Position numbers and translations under genes: made by a program
Part shown: in pieces, positions 41,298 to 51,255 of the stretch
How the letters are laid out: each line of letters begins with the position of its first letter
How positions within the stretch are numbered: the stretch's first letter is position 1
Assembly: GCA_963575745.1 (NCBI GenBank)
Contig: CAUYUJ010016371.1
Location: 388,524 to 452,523 of the forward strand
DNA length: 64,000 nucleotides
Reading direction: 5' to 3'
Source of the DNA: Prorocentrum cordatum
Lineage: Eukaryota; Sar; Dinophyceae; Prorocentrales; Prorocentraceae
Notes under the pieces: model-generated
Told to the model about the DNA's origin: nothing
Database searches by the model: none
Seen by the model: only the letters and a program-made list of their open reading frames with translations

Positions 41298-41372
41298 GCT
41301 CCTCCTCCTCCTCCTCCTCCTCCTCCTCCTCCTCCTCCTCCTCCTCCTCCTCCCTACTCCTCCTCCCTACTC
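41298..41372 (+). repeat. (CCT)n microsatellite
   Basis: About 20 triplets, then CTACTCCTCC variants. Confidence 0.95.
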
Positions 41373-41734
41373 CTGCCTCCTGGTCCCGATTATCTTTCCC
41401 GGCGTGCGCCCGCTCCCGCGCATGTGGGAGCGTGCGAAAGGTGTGGGGGGGGGGGAGCAGGAGGGAGATGGGGGAAGAGACCCCCTCACCCCTGACATCC
41501 TCCGCCCCCGCCCCCCCCTCTCTACCCTCGGGCGCGACCTAACCGACCCCCTCGCATACCCTCCCCTTCTGTGACGTCATCCTCGCCTTTCGAGTTCCCC
41601 TCCGGACGCATGCGCACGTCTTGGGGCGAGGCGAGGGGAACGTCACGGAGGGGGATGGCTTGCTAGGGGTCGGTTGGGCCGCCCCTGATACCCGTCCCGC
41701 TCCCCCACCCTCCCCCCCCGACCACCCGTACCCA

Positions 41735-42180
41735 TCGGTCGGAAGAAGTAGGTAGAAACATGAAGTAGGAAGGCGTTGGAGATAGATTGGGCTTCCGCCC
41801 GCCTCCTGAAGAGGAGGGAAGAAGGAAACGCAATCGACTCCTGAAGTAGGAAGGCGCTGAAAATAGATTGGAACCCGGGAATCCAAAAAATCCTACTTTC
41901 AACGACCGATGGGTACCCTAAGCAGCATGGACCCTCCGAGAAAGAGGCCCTTTCCACGGGACGCTCCATGCAGCTCTTCACCCTGGGTCGTTCCTGCACA
42001 TGCCCCGAGGCCGGGGGCCCGTCGGTCGGCAGCAGTGGGTAGAGACGTGAAGCAGGAAGGCGTCGGAAGCAGATTGGATTTCCGCCCGCACCCTGAAGAC
42101 GAAGCAAGAGGCAAGCCTGCTCGATCCTCGAAATTGGGCGGCGCCATAAAGTACATTGGGATCTGGGAATTCAAGAAACA
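41735..42180 (+). repeat. Diverged direct repeat, about 65 bp, two to three copies
   Basis: ATCGGTCGGAAGAAGTAGGT ... ATAGATTGGGCTTCCGCCCG (41734-41800), a partial copy (TGAAGTAGGAAGGCGCTGAA, 41843) and GTCGGTCGGCAGCAGTGGGT ... GCAGATTGGATTTCCGCCCG (42029-42095). It ends near ATCTGGGAATTCAAGAAACA, which resembles the 73-bp repeat at 48340. Confidence 0.65.
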
Positions 42181-42264
42181 CACGATCCCAGGTCGAGGGT
42201 TCACAGGCCGCCGCCCCCAGATGGGATGGGTCCCAGGAGTCCAGAGGCCCCACCCCCAGATCGG

Positions 42265-42505
42265 ATGGGTGGGACGACGACGACGAAAACGAGAAAGACC
42301 ACGACGACGGAAGACCACAATGGCGACGGAAGTTGACGACGACGACGATGACGACGACGACAACGACGGAAGACGACGACGAGGAAAACGAAAACGACCA
42401 TGACGACTGAAGACAACGACAACGACGACGGAAGTTGACGACGACGACGACGACGACGGAACTTGACGACGACGACGAAGGAAGACGACGACGACGAACC
42501 ACTCC
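42265..42505 (+). repeat. GAC (CGA) trinucleotide array
   Basis: Imperfect GACGAC tract with GGAAGTTGACGACGACG repeated three times (42329, 42430, 42460). Confidence 0.9.
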
Positions 42506-42817
42506 ACACTTACTCACAGGGGCAGGAGGGGGCACCGGCACCCACCGCCGACACCCACCACCACCACCCAACAAGGCCACGACCACAGGCGGCGGGTCGG
42601 GGCGAACTCCTTCGCGAGGCCTTCGCGAGGCTCACGGGCGTACCCGTCCAGCGGGGGTGGGGGGATTCCATTCGGATTGCGGGGGGGGGGGGGGGCGGAT
42701 CCCTGGGGCACACATACTTTGAGAGCTACACCGATGGGCACGCGCCCCTAAAAGCCGCACGTGGCCCAGCACCGCCAGCCAGCGTGTTCTCCTCCCCCGT
42801 GCCCCTGCTCGGCGACG

Positions 42818-43065
42818 GAGGAGGAGGAGGAGGAGGAGGAGGAGGAGGAGGAGGAGGAGGAGGAGGAGGAGGAGGAGGAGGAGGAGGATGGAGGAGGAGG
42901 AGGAGGAGGAGGAGGAGGAGGAGGAGGAGGAGGAGGGAGGAGGAGGAGGAGGAGGAGGAGGAGGAGGGAGGAGGAGGAGGAGGAGGAGGAGTAGGAGGGG
43001 AGGGAGGAGGAGGAGGGAGGAGGAGGAGGAGGCGGAGGAGGAGGAGGAGGAGGAGGGAGGACGCG
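42818..43065 (+). repeat. (GGA)n microsatellite, about 250 bp
   Basis: The longest GGA array in the window; one-base interruptions shift its frame repeatedly. Any long ORF through it is considered artefactual. Confidence 0.97.
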
Positions 43066-44320
43066 CTCAAGGGGAGAGGCAGAGGGGGGCGGCCGCCTCC
43101 CCGGAAGGCTCTAGAAGGCCTCCGGCCTTCGGAGAAGCTCCCTAAAGGGAGGTCGCGGAGGGCCTCGCAGAAGGCCAGCGGGCTTCGGAGGGGCCCCGCG
43201 CCTCCTCCTCCTCCTCCTCCTCCTCCTCCTCCTCTGCCTGCTGTGCAGGCCTGCCCCCTCGGTGGCAACTCACGGGAGCCTCCCGTGCCATCCTGTCGGC
43301 TCTTGCGCATCGGCGCCAGGCCGACGCGAGTCGACGCCAACCGCCGCCAGCCGACGCCAAGTCGACTCTATATATGATCGACGCGACATCGGCGCCACCG
43401 CATCGCTTACCAAACGGGGGCTCGCTCCAGCGCGCCCGAAAGCCAGAATTGCGAGGGCGTGCAAGGATCTCGTGACTTGCTGCCGAACCTGCCCCCCTCA
43501 AAACCTGCGGGCGGATCCCGGGAGGTGCGGCAGGCGGTGCGGATGGAGAAGGGAGGCGACGGCCGACGACGACAACGACGCCGATGCCGCCGACGAGGAC
43601 GGACGGACGCCCTCTCGCCTCTCGGCTCGGCGCGAACCCGTCGACCTGCCCCCCTCCCCCCGCCCTCCCGCTGCAGCAGGCCCGTCTGCCGCGCCCACAG
43701 AGAGAGGCGCCTCCTCCTGCCCGACGCCCCCCCCTCCCCCCGGGCGCGCCAGCACCGCACGGGCACGGGAGCCAGTGGCGTCGTAGGTGGAGACTGCGAT
43801 CGCGATGCCCTGGGGCATGGCGGGGGGATTGGGCGGAAACTCCTGGGAGTCCTTCGTCGGAGCGATTCTCGACGAGCGCGTTCCACTGCTCGCAAAGTAA
43901 CTGCTCGCAAATGGCCTGGATCCCCCGCCGGGGATCTACGATCAAGTACATCAAAGCAGACAGGCGTTTTTTCTGACGTTTGCAAGTCGGCACCTTGCGA
44001 GTAGTGGAACGCGCTCGGCGAGATTCGGGGCTGTTGAGCTCGGGATCATGACGTCAGACCAAACTGGGCCGGGGATCATGCCGGACCAACCGGGATGAGG
44101 CCGGGGTAAGCAGGATTCAGCAGAAGTGATCAGCGGGATCGAACCAGAGATTCGGCCAGTTTTCGACCAGGGATGTGCGAGCGCAGATTCAGCACGTCCT
44201 CCCAGGGGATGCATCCCTGGGGGGGGGAGAGGGGGGAGGCCCCTGTCCGCGGAGGCTCTGCGGGGGGGCCTGCCCACCACGCTGCTCCACCCCGCACACG
44301 AAGGTGCCCTCAACTGATGA
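43066..44320. other. GC-rich region without a supported gene
   Basis: A CCT tract at 43202-43240. Several overlapping Arg/Pro/Ala ORFs on both strands (for example 43142-43993 minus) have no motif. Short direct repeats such as GTCGACGCCAACCGCC and CCGACGCCAAGTCGAC occur near 43330-43370. Confidence 0.45.
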
Positions 44321-44502
44321 ATGATGGGCCCGTTTTCCACCACCACCACCACAAGTTGGCGGGGAGAAGGAGGTGGAGGACGAGGAGGAGGAGGACGAAG
44401 AGGAGGAGGAGGAGGAGGAGGAGGAGGAGGAGGAGGAGGAGGAGGATCCCCTCTCCCTCCAACCTATGGTGGTGGTGGTGGTTGAAAACAAGCCCATAAA
44501 GG
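44318..44502 (+). mobile_element. Fold-back element with GGA loop
   Basis: Arms ATGGGCCCGTTTTCCACCAC (from 44324) and GGTGGTTGAAAACAAGCCCAT (ending 44499) are inverted, with the CAC/GTG runs and CAAGTTGG/CCAACCTATGG continuing the pairing for about 38 bp. The loop is a GGA array (44395-44450). Probably a small hairpin-type non-autonomous element whose interior expanded. Confidence 0.75.
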
Positions 44503-45428
44503 AAAACTACTGCTACGGTCAAGAACTTTTGGCTTGGCGTGCCGCGGCGGCGCCCCCGGCGACTCGACATGCCGTGCTCGAGGATGGCGTGTCGCTCCGC
44601 TCCGCGGGGCGGGAAGCTGGGAACAGGTTGGGACGTTCCTGCTGGAGGACTGGGACGTGGCTTCCGTGCCGCACCGAATCGTAATGGGCCAGAACCTGCG
44701 GCGCGACGCGCTACGCCAACGTTCTGGCCCGTGTTTCCGGGTCTTTGCACGCGCGTGGAGCTCCAAGCTCATCGGCTTGCCGCAGCGGCGGTCCGCAACC
44801 TCGGGCCGCAAGAAGAATGCAGGAGAACAACGGATGAGGAGGAGGAGGAGGAGGAGGACGAGGTGGAGGGGGAGGAGGGATACTCCCGACGTCGCGAACC
44901 GGAAAAACCCTTCACAATTCTGCTCCGACGGATCCCGGCCCGTGAACGCGAGGCGGGTACCCAAGGAGCCTGGCGCCATGTAGTCGTCATTCGTCGAAGG
45001 CGCGAGGCGGGATACCCAGGGAGTGCCCGGATCCCTTGAGGCCTGGCAGCCGCGATACGCAGGATGTACGCGTCGGGGCGGGAGCCCTTCCCTGAATCTG
45101 ACAACCTAACCTGTCGAGTGGGGGATTATCCGTTCGCTTCGGCACAGCTCAGCCCTGGCTCGGGCCCCGCGACCATCAAGAAACGACCTGCGAGGATCAA
45201 ATTCCAAGGATGGTGTCGGAGGCTCCGTGGGTCCGCGCCGTGAACAGCCAAACTAACTCTACAACGTTTTTTCTACGACAAGCCGTCGATGCTGCAACAC
45301 TCGCATGATGAATCCATTCCCTCGGCAGCGTCAGCACGGCGAAAACACGTGTGCCACTGAGAGTTGCCAGACGCGGTAGCATCGACTTGTGCGCACGCGC
45401 TCCGTAATACGTGCCTGCATGGTGTTGA
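44503..45428. other. Region without a supported gene
   Basis: A GGA tract at 44835-44880. A short direct repeat of GCGCGAGGCGGGATACCCAGG-like sequence (44950 and 45002). ORFs here are overlapping and motif-free. The segment 45130-45428 lies 3' of the C2-domain ORF and could include its UTR or a further exon. Confidence 0.4.
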
Positions 45429-46238
45429 TTAGGCTTCAGGTCCGACTGGATGCCTCTCTACGTGGACAAGCAAGCGAACCATACCACCTGTGGGCGGTGC
45501 CCCGGGTGTGGTCATCTCTGCATCCTTGTATAAGGCAAGGTTCACATGACAAGCAGCTGCTTCATCGTCTCCGAACTCCTCGAGACCACGGACCAAGCTG
45601 CCAATTTCCACCAGGGCTGATCCAAACTTTACCTCACGCCCCCTGCCCCGCGCAAGCAAAGCAACGTCAGGACTGTCGAATACCTCCACGAACAGGCACG
45701 CGTGATGCGCTGCGCCAAGATCATCCATTGGCAAAGCGATATGGGCTTCTGTGCCCTTGGGAAAGTGGCAGTCTGTACCACCCCCAATCATTGGTTTGGT
45801 TTGAGCCCGAAAAACGCTATCGGATGGAGTGATACCCTCCATCACAAGCTGAACAGTTACATAAGGACTCTCCCTTGCAAAATCATGTTCGCCGTGGGCC
45901 CGTAGGTGTGCTAAGTTGGCCACGCGCAAGGGTATCACCCGGACGGTAGCGCCATCCACCTCAGAGACATGTTTCTCGTGCTCGTGAGCCTGAACTTTCT
46001 TGAAAACGGCTTTTCCGACCCCGAAGACAAAACCAGGCGGGTGTCCGTAGCAAGCTGCCTTCATGAGAGTATGCTTCGCGACATTCGTTGCGACATGCAC
46101 TCCTTTCGCTGTTCTATTCGTCTTGCCAGTCTGATCATCCGCCTCTTCTTCACAGTCATGTTCTGGGTCCAAGTGCACCAAAATGTCGTCCCCACGGCAA
46201 TACCCCTTTGAAAGTAAGACATCAGACGCAACGCTCAT
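45429..46238 (-). CDS. C2-domain protein (host-type gene or exon)
   Basis: A 269-residue ORF, MSVASDVLLSKGYCRGDDIL. Residues about 1-95 contain DPEHDCEEEADDQTGK and a Lys-rich stretch, ending in GKAVFKKVQAHEHEKHVSE. Residues about 98-262 follow the C2 beta-sandwich pattern: VIPLRVANLAHLRAHGEHD, SPYVTVQLVMEG, QTKPMIGGGTDCHFPKGTEA, LFVEVFDSPDVALLARG, SALVEIGSLVRG and MVRLLVHVERH. C2 domains bind phospholipid, often with calcium through loop Asp residues. Here one loop has EVFDSPD, but the other usual Asp positions are unclear, so calcium dependence is doubtful. It is the only ORF in 36-64 kb with both normal composition and a recognisable fold. Whether it is one exon of a longer gene cannot be told. 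Confidence 0.65.
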   Translation of the reverse strand: MSVASDVLLSKGYCRGDDILVHLDPEHDCEEEADDQTGKTNRTAKGVHVATNVAKHTLMKAACYGHPPGFVFGVGKAVFKKVQAHEHEKHVSEVDGATVRVIPLRVANLAHLRAHGEHDFARESPYVTVQLVMEGITPSDSVFRAQTKPMIGGGTDCHFPKGTEAHIALPMDDLGAAHHACLFVEVFDSPDVALLARGRGREVKFGSALVEIGSLVRGLEEFGDDEAAACHVNLALYKDAEMTTPGAPPTGGMVRLLVHVERHPVGPEA

Positions 46239-46368
46239 GTTAGGAATTGCTGCGGCTGCAAGCGGCGGGAATTTGAAGCGAATGCTGATGCTCAGCTGCT
46301 ACTTGAACGACCATCGCTTGAGCCAGTACGACGAACGAACATGGACTTTGATGCTGATGTCGCTGAAG

Positions 46369-46467
46369 ATGCGATGATGATGATGATGATTATGATGATA
46401 TTGATGATGATGATGCTGATGATGATGATGATGATGATGATATTGATGATGATGATGATGCTGATGC

Positions 46468-46523
<56 letters not shown>
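46369..46523 (+). repeat. (GAT)n microsatellite
   Basis: About 50 ATG/GAT triplets with a few ATTGATG and CTGATG variants; poly-Met, poly-Ile and poly-His frames are artefacts. Confidence 0.98.
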
Positions 46524-47099
46524 TTGGACGCGCATTGGTTACGTGTCGTCTTCTCCCTGAATCGCCTGCTGCCGCAGTGTGCCGCAGCCCCACCCCTGGA
46601 CCCCCCGCGGACAGAGGCAGGTCTACGCGTGCAGCCCACCATGCCACCCCGGCTTCCCCCCAAGAGCAACATCTCCCAGGGGAGCCAACCGAGGCCTCGG
46701 CGATGCCCTCTCTCCCCCTCCCCTTCCGGTGGGGGGATGCTGTCTCCAACCGGCCCATCTGGAAAGATCCCGCTGGACCGCCACTCCCACTCCCTGACGA
46801 GGCGGAAGAAGACGCCGTCCATCCCAGAAAAACTGCACCCTCGTGGGACTTTTGCAGGTCATGTCGAGACATCGACCTGGGGACCTCCTCCCCGGCGGTA
46901 GTGTTTCATCCCGGGTCCGTTTCTGACTGCCCCCGTGGCCGCCGTGGCCCGAAAGCGGCCTCCAGATCCCAATTATCCCGGCAAAGCAACCTAACAGCGA
47001 TGTGCAGGAGCATATCTGGAAGCATTCCCCTTCAGATTCAGATGAGAATCCAGTTGTAGAATTCTGCTGTTCTCGCAGTCGTAGTCGCATTCGCGATGA
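46524..47099. other. Unannotated sequence
   Basis: No motif-bearing ORF. The words GTAGTGTTTCATCCCGGGTC at about 46900 resemble 36299. The segment ends at the start of the CAGCCT array. Confidence 0.4.
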
Positions 47100-48325
47100 C
47101 AGTCGCAACGGCAGTCGCAGTCACAGCCTCAGCCTCAGCATGCCTCAGCCTCAGCCTCAGCATGCCTCAGCCTCAGCCTGCCTCAGCATCAGCCTCAGCC
47201 TGCTTCAGCCTCAGTCTGCCTTCAGCCTCCGCCTCAGCCTCAGCCTGCCTCAGCCTCACCCTGCATCAGCCTCAGCCTCAGCCTCAGCCTGCCTCAGCCT
47301 CAGCCTGCCTCAGCCTCAGCCTCAGCCTGCTTCAGCCTCAGCCTCAGTCTGCCTTCAGCCTCGGCCTCAGCCTCAGCCTGCCTCAGCCTCAGCCTGCATC
47401 AGCCTCAGCCTCAGCCTCAGCCTGCCTCAGCATCAGCCTGCCTCAGCCTCAGCCTCAGCCTGCCTCAGCCTCAGCCTCAGCCTGCTTCAGCCTCAGCCTC
47501 AGTCTGCCTTCAGCCTCGGCCTCAGCCTCAGCCTGCCTCAGCCTCAGCCTGCATCAGCCTCAGCCTCAGCCTCAGCCTGCCTCAGCATCAGCCTGCCTCA
47601 GCCTCAGCCTCAGCCTGCCTCAGCCTCAGCCTCAGCCTGCTTCAGCCTCAGCCTCAGTCTGCCTTCAGCCTCGGCCTCAGCCTCAGCCTGCCTCAGCCTC
47701 AGCCTGCATCAGCCTCAGCCTCAGCCTCAGCCTGCCTCAGCATCAGCCTGCCTCAGCCTCAGCCTCAGCCTGCCTCAGCCTCAGCCTCAGCCTGCTTCAG
47801 CCTCAGCCTCAGTCTGCCTTCAGCCTCGGCCTCAGCCTCCTCAGCCTCAGCCTCAGCCTCAGCCTCAGCCTGCAGCCTCAGCCTGCCTCAGCCTCAGCCT
47901 CAGCCTGCCTCAGCCTCAGCCTCAGCCTGCTTCAGCCTCAGCCTCAGTCTTCCTTCAGCCTTGGCCTCAGCCTCAGGCTGCCTCAGCCTCAGCCTGCCTC
48001 AGCCTCAGCCTCAGCCTGCCTCAGCATCAGCCTGCCTCAGCCTCCGCCTCAGCCTGCCTCTGTCTCAGCCTCAGCCTGCAGCCTCAGCCTCAATCTGCCT
48101 TCAGCCTGCAGTCTCAGCCTGCTTCAGCCTCAGCCTGCATCAGCCTCAGCCTCAGCCTCAGCCTGCCTCAGCCTCAGCCTGCCTCAGCCTCAGCCTCAGC
48201 CTCAGCCTCAGCCTCAGCCTCAGCGTGCTTCAGCCTCAGCCTCAGTCTGCCTTCAGCCTCGGCCTCAGCCTCAGCCTGCCTCAGCCTCAGCCTGCATCAG
48301 CCTCAACCTCAGCCTGCATCAGCAT
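47100..48325 (+). repeat. CAGCCT array (1.2 kb) with higher-order structure
   Basis: A hexamer array (CAGCCT) interrupted by GCATCAG, TGCCTCAG, TTCAG and TCGGCC variants. A higher-order block of about 170 bp (landmark TCAGTCTGCCTTCAGCCTCG at 47350, 47505, 47655, 47811 and 48243) repeats four to five times. Two frames stay open for over 500 residues (Ser/Ala/Cys/Leu or Gln/Pro) because the hexamer has no stop. Confidence 0.97.
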
Positions 48326-48334
48326 TCAAAATGT

Positions 48335-48610
48335 GGCCCGGGAAGGGAATTCTGGGAACTCGAAGAACACGAAATAGCCTACAGTTGGCTCCGGGCATTC
48401 AAAATCATGCCCAGGAATGGAGTTCTGGGAACTCGAAGAACACGAAGTGGCCTACGGTTGGCTCCGGGCATTCAACATCATGCCCAGGAATGGAGTTCTG
48501 GGAACTCGAAGACCACGAAGTGGCCTACAGTTGGCTCCGGGCATTCAAAATCATGCCCAGGAGTGGAGTTCTGGGAACTCGACGACCACGAAGTGCGTTA
48601 CTGTTGGCTA
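48335..48610 (+). repeat. 73-bp tandem repeat, four copies
   Basis: The landmark TCTGGGAACTCGAAGA starts at 48351, 48424, 48497 and 48570, an exact 73-bp period. Units include CCTACAGTTGGCTCCGGGCA and TTCAAAATCATGCCCAGGA, with one to four differences. The array follows the CAGCCT array directly. Confidence 0.95.
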
Positions 48611-48717
48611 AAAAAAGGATCCCCGGTTTTCCCGGGCACCTGTCCGGATCCCGCCCAGACCCCCCTCGGGAGTCATGATGCTCTCTTTCGGCCCTACTAG
48701 AAACCTATCAGTCTTCG

Positions 48718-48739
48718 CTGTTAGGTAAAAACCTAACAG
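48718..48739 (+). terminator. Short perfect hairpin
   Basis: CTGTTAGGT-AAAA-ACCTAACAG: 9-bp stem, 4-base loop. No gene ends nearby, so a terminator role is only formal. Confidence 0.4.
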
Positions 48740-49019
48740 AGAGAAGGTGACGAAAACACTTTTTCTGATTCGCGGGTCGAGAGCGCACCTCTTCCGGTCG
48801 AAGCTGAGCGGGCCGCGCGAAGCTTGCATCAGCAAAGAGGGGGGGAGGAGGGGAGGAGCGCAGCCTCAGGGCGAGGCCGGGAGGAGGCAACGCCTCGGGA
48901 CCAGGCGGCGCCGAACTCGACGTGCCTGCCAAGGTGCGCGAGGGTGACGCAGGCACGCCAGGCGGCCACCTGCCTTCCCCGGGAGCAGCGCAGGGCCTGG
49001 GCCCCGAGCGAGAGGAGAG

Positions 49020-49160
49020 CTCTAAAGGGAAATTAGGACACACAAATAAATACACACAAATAAAAATAGTCCCCATATTTTCTCATATTTTCTGGGTTTT
49101 TGTCTTCCCCCCCAATTCCCATATTTTCCTATATTTTCCTGGGAATCGAGGATTAATTGT
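49020..49160. other. AT-rich island
   Basis: A local AT-rich stretch in otherwise GC-rich DNA, with AATAAATACACACAAATAAA and two copies of CCCATATTTTC/TCATATTTTC. No ORF. Confidence 0.6.
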
Positions 49161-49777
49161 GTCTGTGTGTTTTTTTCCCTCCTGAAGCTCTCTGTGAGCC
49201 GAGCGCAGCCGCGGCCCGAGCGCACGCTGCCTCTCGCGGGAGGCCCGGGGACCCTCGCGCCGTGCCTCGGGGAGGGCACGGCTCTCCCCCGCCGCCGCGG
49301 GGAAACAAAAGGGCGGCGAGAGCGAGGGCGCCAGGAGCCACCGCGCGTGCCTGCCGCACGGCCCTCCCTCGGCGACGCGCCAGAGCGCCCCTGAGGAAGA
49401 GTGGCCGTTGGTGCGCGGCTGCTCGATGGCCGCGGGGGGCCGAACGCATGCGCGCAAGACGCCGCCGCCGCATCGCGATCGGGGGCCCCAGTGGCCCGCA
49501 CCGAAGGTCACTCCGGCGACAACTACGACGGCCGACGACCACGACCACGAGAAGCCTCTGGGCTGTTGCGGACGGCAATGTCGAAGGAGGAGAAGGGAGT
49601 GTGAGGAGGGAGGAGCAGGGTGGGAAGGGAGAGGAAGACGGGGGAGAAGGGAAGAGGAGAAGAAGGAGCAAGATGGAGGAGGAACACCAGCAGCAGAAGG
49701 GAGAAGAGAGGACAGCGAGGAAGAAATAAGGAAGGAGAAGGGGAATGAGGAGGGAGGAGGAGGAGGAGGAGGAGGAG
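49161..49777. other. GC-rich region without a supported gene
   Basis: Arg/Ala/Pro-rich ORFs overlap on both strands; GGA-rich stretches at about 49588-49680 and 49740-49775. No domain is recognisable. Confidence 0.4.
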
Positions 49778-49838
49778 GACGACGACGACAACAACCAACA
49801 ACCCGACGCCCAGAGACGACGACGACGACGACGACGAC

Positions 49839-49879
<41 letters not shown>

Positions 49880-49920
49880 CACGACGACGACCACGGCCAC
49901 GACCACGACCACGACCGTGA
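49778..49920 (+). repeat. GAC trinucleotide array
   Basis: (GAC)n with ACCACGACC variants; follows a GGA tract directly. Confidence 0.95.
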
Positions 49921-50054
49921 GGATGGGGAAACCAACAGGTACTGATACAGCTGCTCCCCGACCCTTTCCGGGGGCGCGTTCAGACCAGAATTCCAAGGCG
50001 AATCCAGCGGTTGCGACGAAGCGGTACGGGTGCCCTTGCCCTAGAGGCCTCTCA

Positions 50055-50256
50055 GATGGGATCGGAGTAGATGAGGTCGGAGGATCGCTCCGCATCGCTA
50101 TGCCTCGGCGATGCATCGCCGATGTCAGCGACGCATCGGCGACGTCGTTGTGGAGAACATCTGGCTCCACAGTCGAGCTGCATCGTCGATGCATCGGCGA
50201 TGCGGCACGATGCATCGGCGATGCGGCCCGATCCTCCGACCCCATCTGCCCCGACC
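50055..50256 (+). mobile_element. Fold-back element with GCATCGGCGATG repeats
   Basis: GATGAGGTCGGAGGATCG (50069) pairs with CGATCCTCCGACCCCATC (50229), and the neighbouring GCATCG/CGATGC words extend the arms. The interior holds at least five copies of GCATCGGCGATG or GCATCGCCGATG, each near-palindromic. The arrangement would fold into a long stem. Confidence 0.7.
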
Positions 50257-50391
50257 CCATCTTCGGGAGCGGCCAAGAGGGGGGTGTCCAAGAGGGGGGG
50301 GGTGCAAATCATGACCGGCGGCACGTGCGCGGCCCAGAGGGAAGGGCCAGGGACGTCCTGAGATAAGAAGAGGCGCCAGGATATCTGGGGA

Positions 50392-50417
50392 GATATCATG
50401 GCCCACGCCATGATATC
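50392..50417 (+). repeat. Perfect 11-bp hairpin
   Basis: GATATCATGGC-CCAC-GCCATGATATC, preceded by another GGATATCTGGGGA. Confidence 0.85.
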
Positions 50418-50465
50418 CACCCCCCCCTAGTCATCACCCCCCTCTTTTCCCCCCCCGACGTCTGG

Positions 50466-50910
50466 GAGGCCTCGACCCTGCCCCCCGCCGAGGCGGGGCC
50501 CCCCGTGCCCTCTGGGAAGTGTTCGGCGTCTTCGGGGCGAGGAGGAGGAGGGGGAGGAGGGCGGAGGAGGGCGGAGGAGGAGGAGGAGGAGGAGGAGGAG
50601 GAGGAGGAGGAGGAGGAGGAGGAGGCCTCGACCCTGCCCCCCGCCGAGGAGGGGCCTCTGGGATGTTGTGGAAGGCCACGGCGATGCAGACGGCGGCACC
50701 GAGCCTTACGCCGGAGAGCGCGGACACGGCCACGGCGAGGCCCTGCGCGCGGCGCGCGGGCGCCATGCCCCAGCCGTTCGAGGCGCGAGGAGGAGGAGGA
50801 GGAGGAGGAGGACGAGGAGGAGGAGGAGGAGGAGGAGGAGGAGGAGGAGCAGGAGCAGGAGCAGTAGGAGGAGGAGGAGGAGGAGGAGGAAGAGGAGGAG
50901 GGAGCGCTCG
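50466..50910 (+). repeat. GGA arrays flanked by a duplicated 28-bp segment
   Basis: GGCCTCGACCCTGCCCCCCG followed by CCGAGG occurs at about 50468 and 50624, bracketing the first GGA array (50535-50622). A second array lies at 50788-50900. The duplication probably arose with the expansion. Confidence 0.9.
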
Positions 50911-51119
50911 AAGGCCGAGGCGCGGGCATCGAAGGTCGAGGTCTTCGAATTGGGGCCCAGGGAGACAGACTCGAGCATACAAATCCAAGGGCCCCCCTTA
51001 TATGCTTCTTCAAAAGTTTATGGATGTTCTGACCCCCCTCGGCCGCCAACGTTTTACAGCATTCCCCGAACAGTGCTTGCACTTGGGGGTTCTTATTTCT
51101 CTTCCAAGGAACTGGGCCT

Positions 51120-51255
51120 GCGCGTCGGTCTGGCGGTTATGTAGCCGCTGTCGCCGCACCGTCGCCGCCTCGTCGCCGGCCATTGTCTGGCCCTGTGCGC
51201 CGCTCTGGCGGCTATGTTGGCTTGGCCGCCACCCCGTCGCAGCCGTCGCCGCTCG
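51120..51255 (+). repeat. GGCGGCTATG/GCCGTCGCC repeat, copy 1
   Basis: About 50-60-bp degenerate units (TCTGGCGGTTATGTAGCCGC, TCTGGCGGCTATGTTGGCTT) directly upstream of the macrosatellite. The same unit type lies at 62555-62750, upstream of the diverged macrosatellite copy, so they belong to one composite repeat. Confidence 0.75.

Noticed and set aside
42463-43377. 304-residue ORF over the GGA array
   Set aside because: Gly/Arg/Glu runs from a microsatellite; no motif outside the array.
43142-43993. 283-residue minus-strand ORF
   Set aside because: Arg/Gly/Ala-rich, overlapped by equally long ORFs on the other strand, and without recognisable domain.
46292-46901. poly-Ile/poly-His/poly-Met ORFs
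   Set aside because: Products of the GAT array.
47002-48700. 558- and 534-residue ORFs in the CAGCCT array
   Set aside because: A hexamer without stops in those frames explains them; ends extend only into neighbouring repeats.
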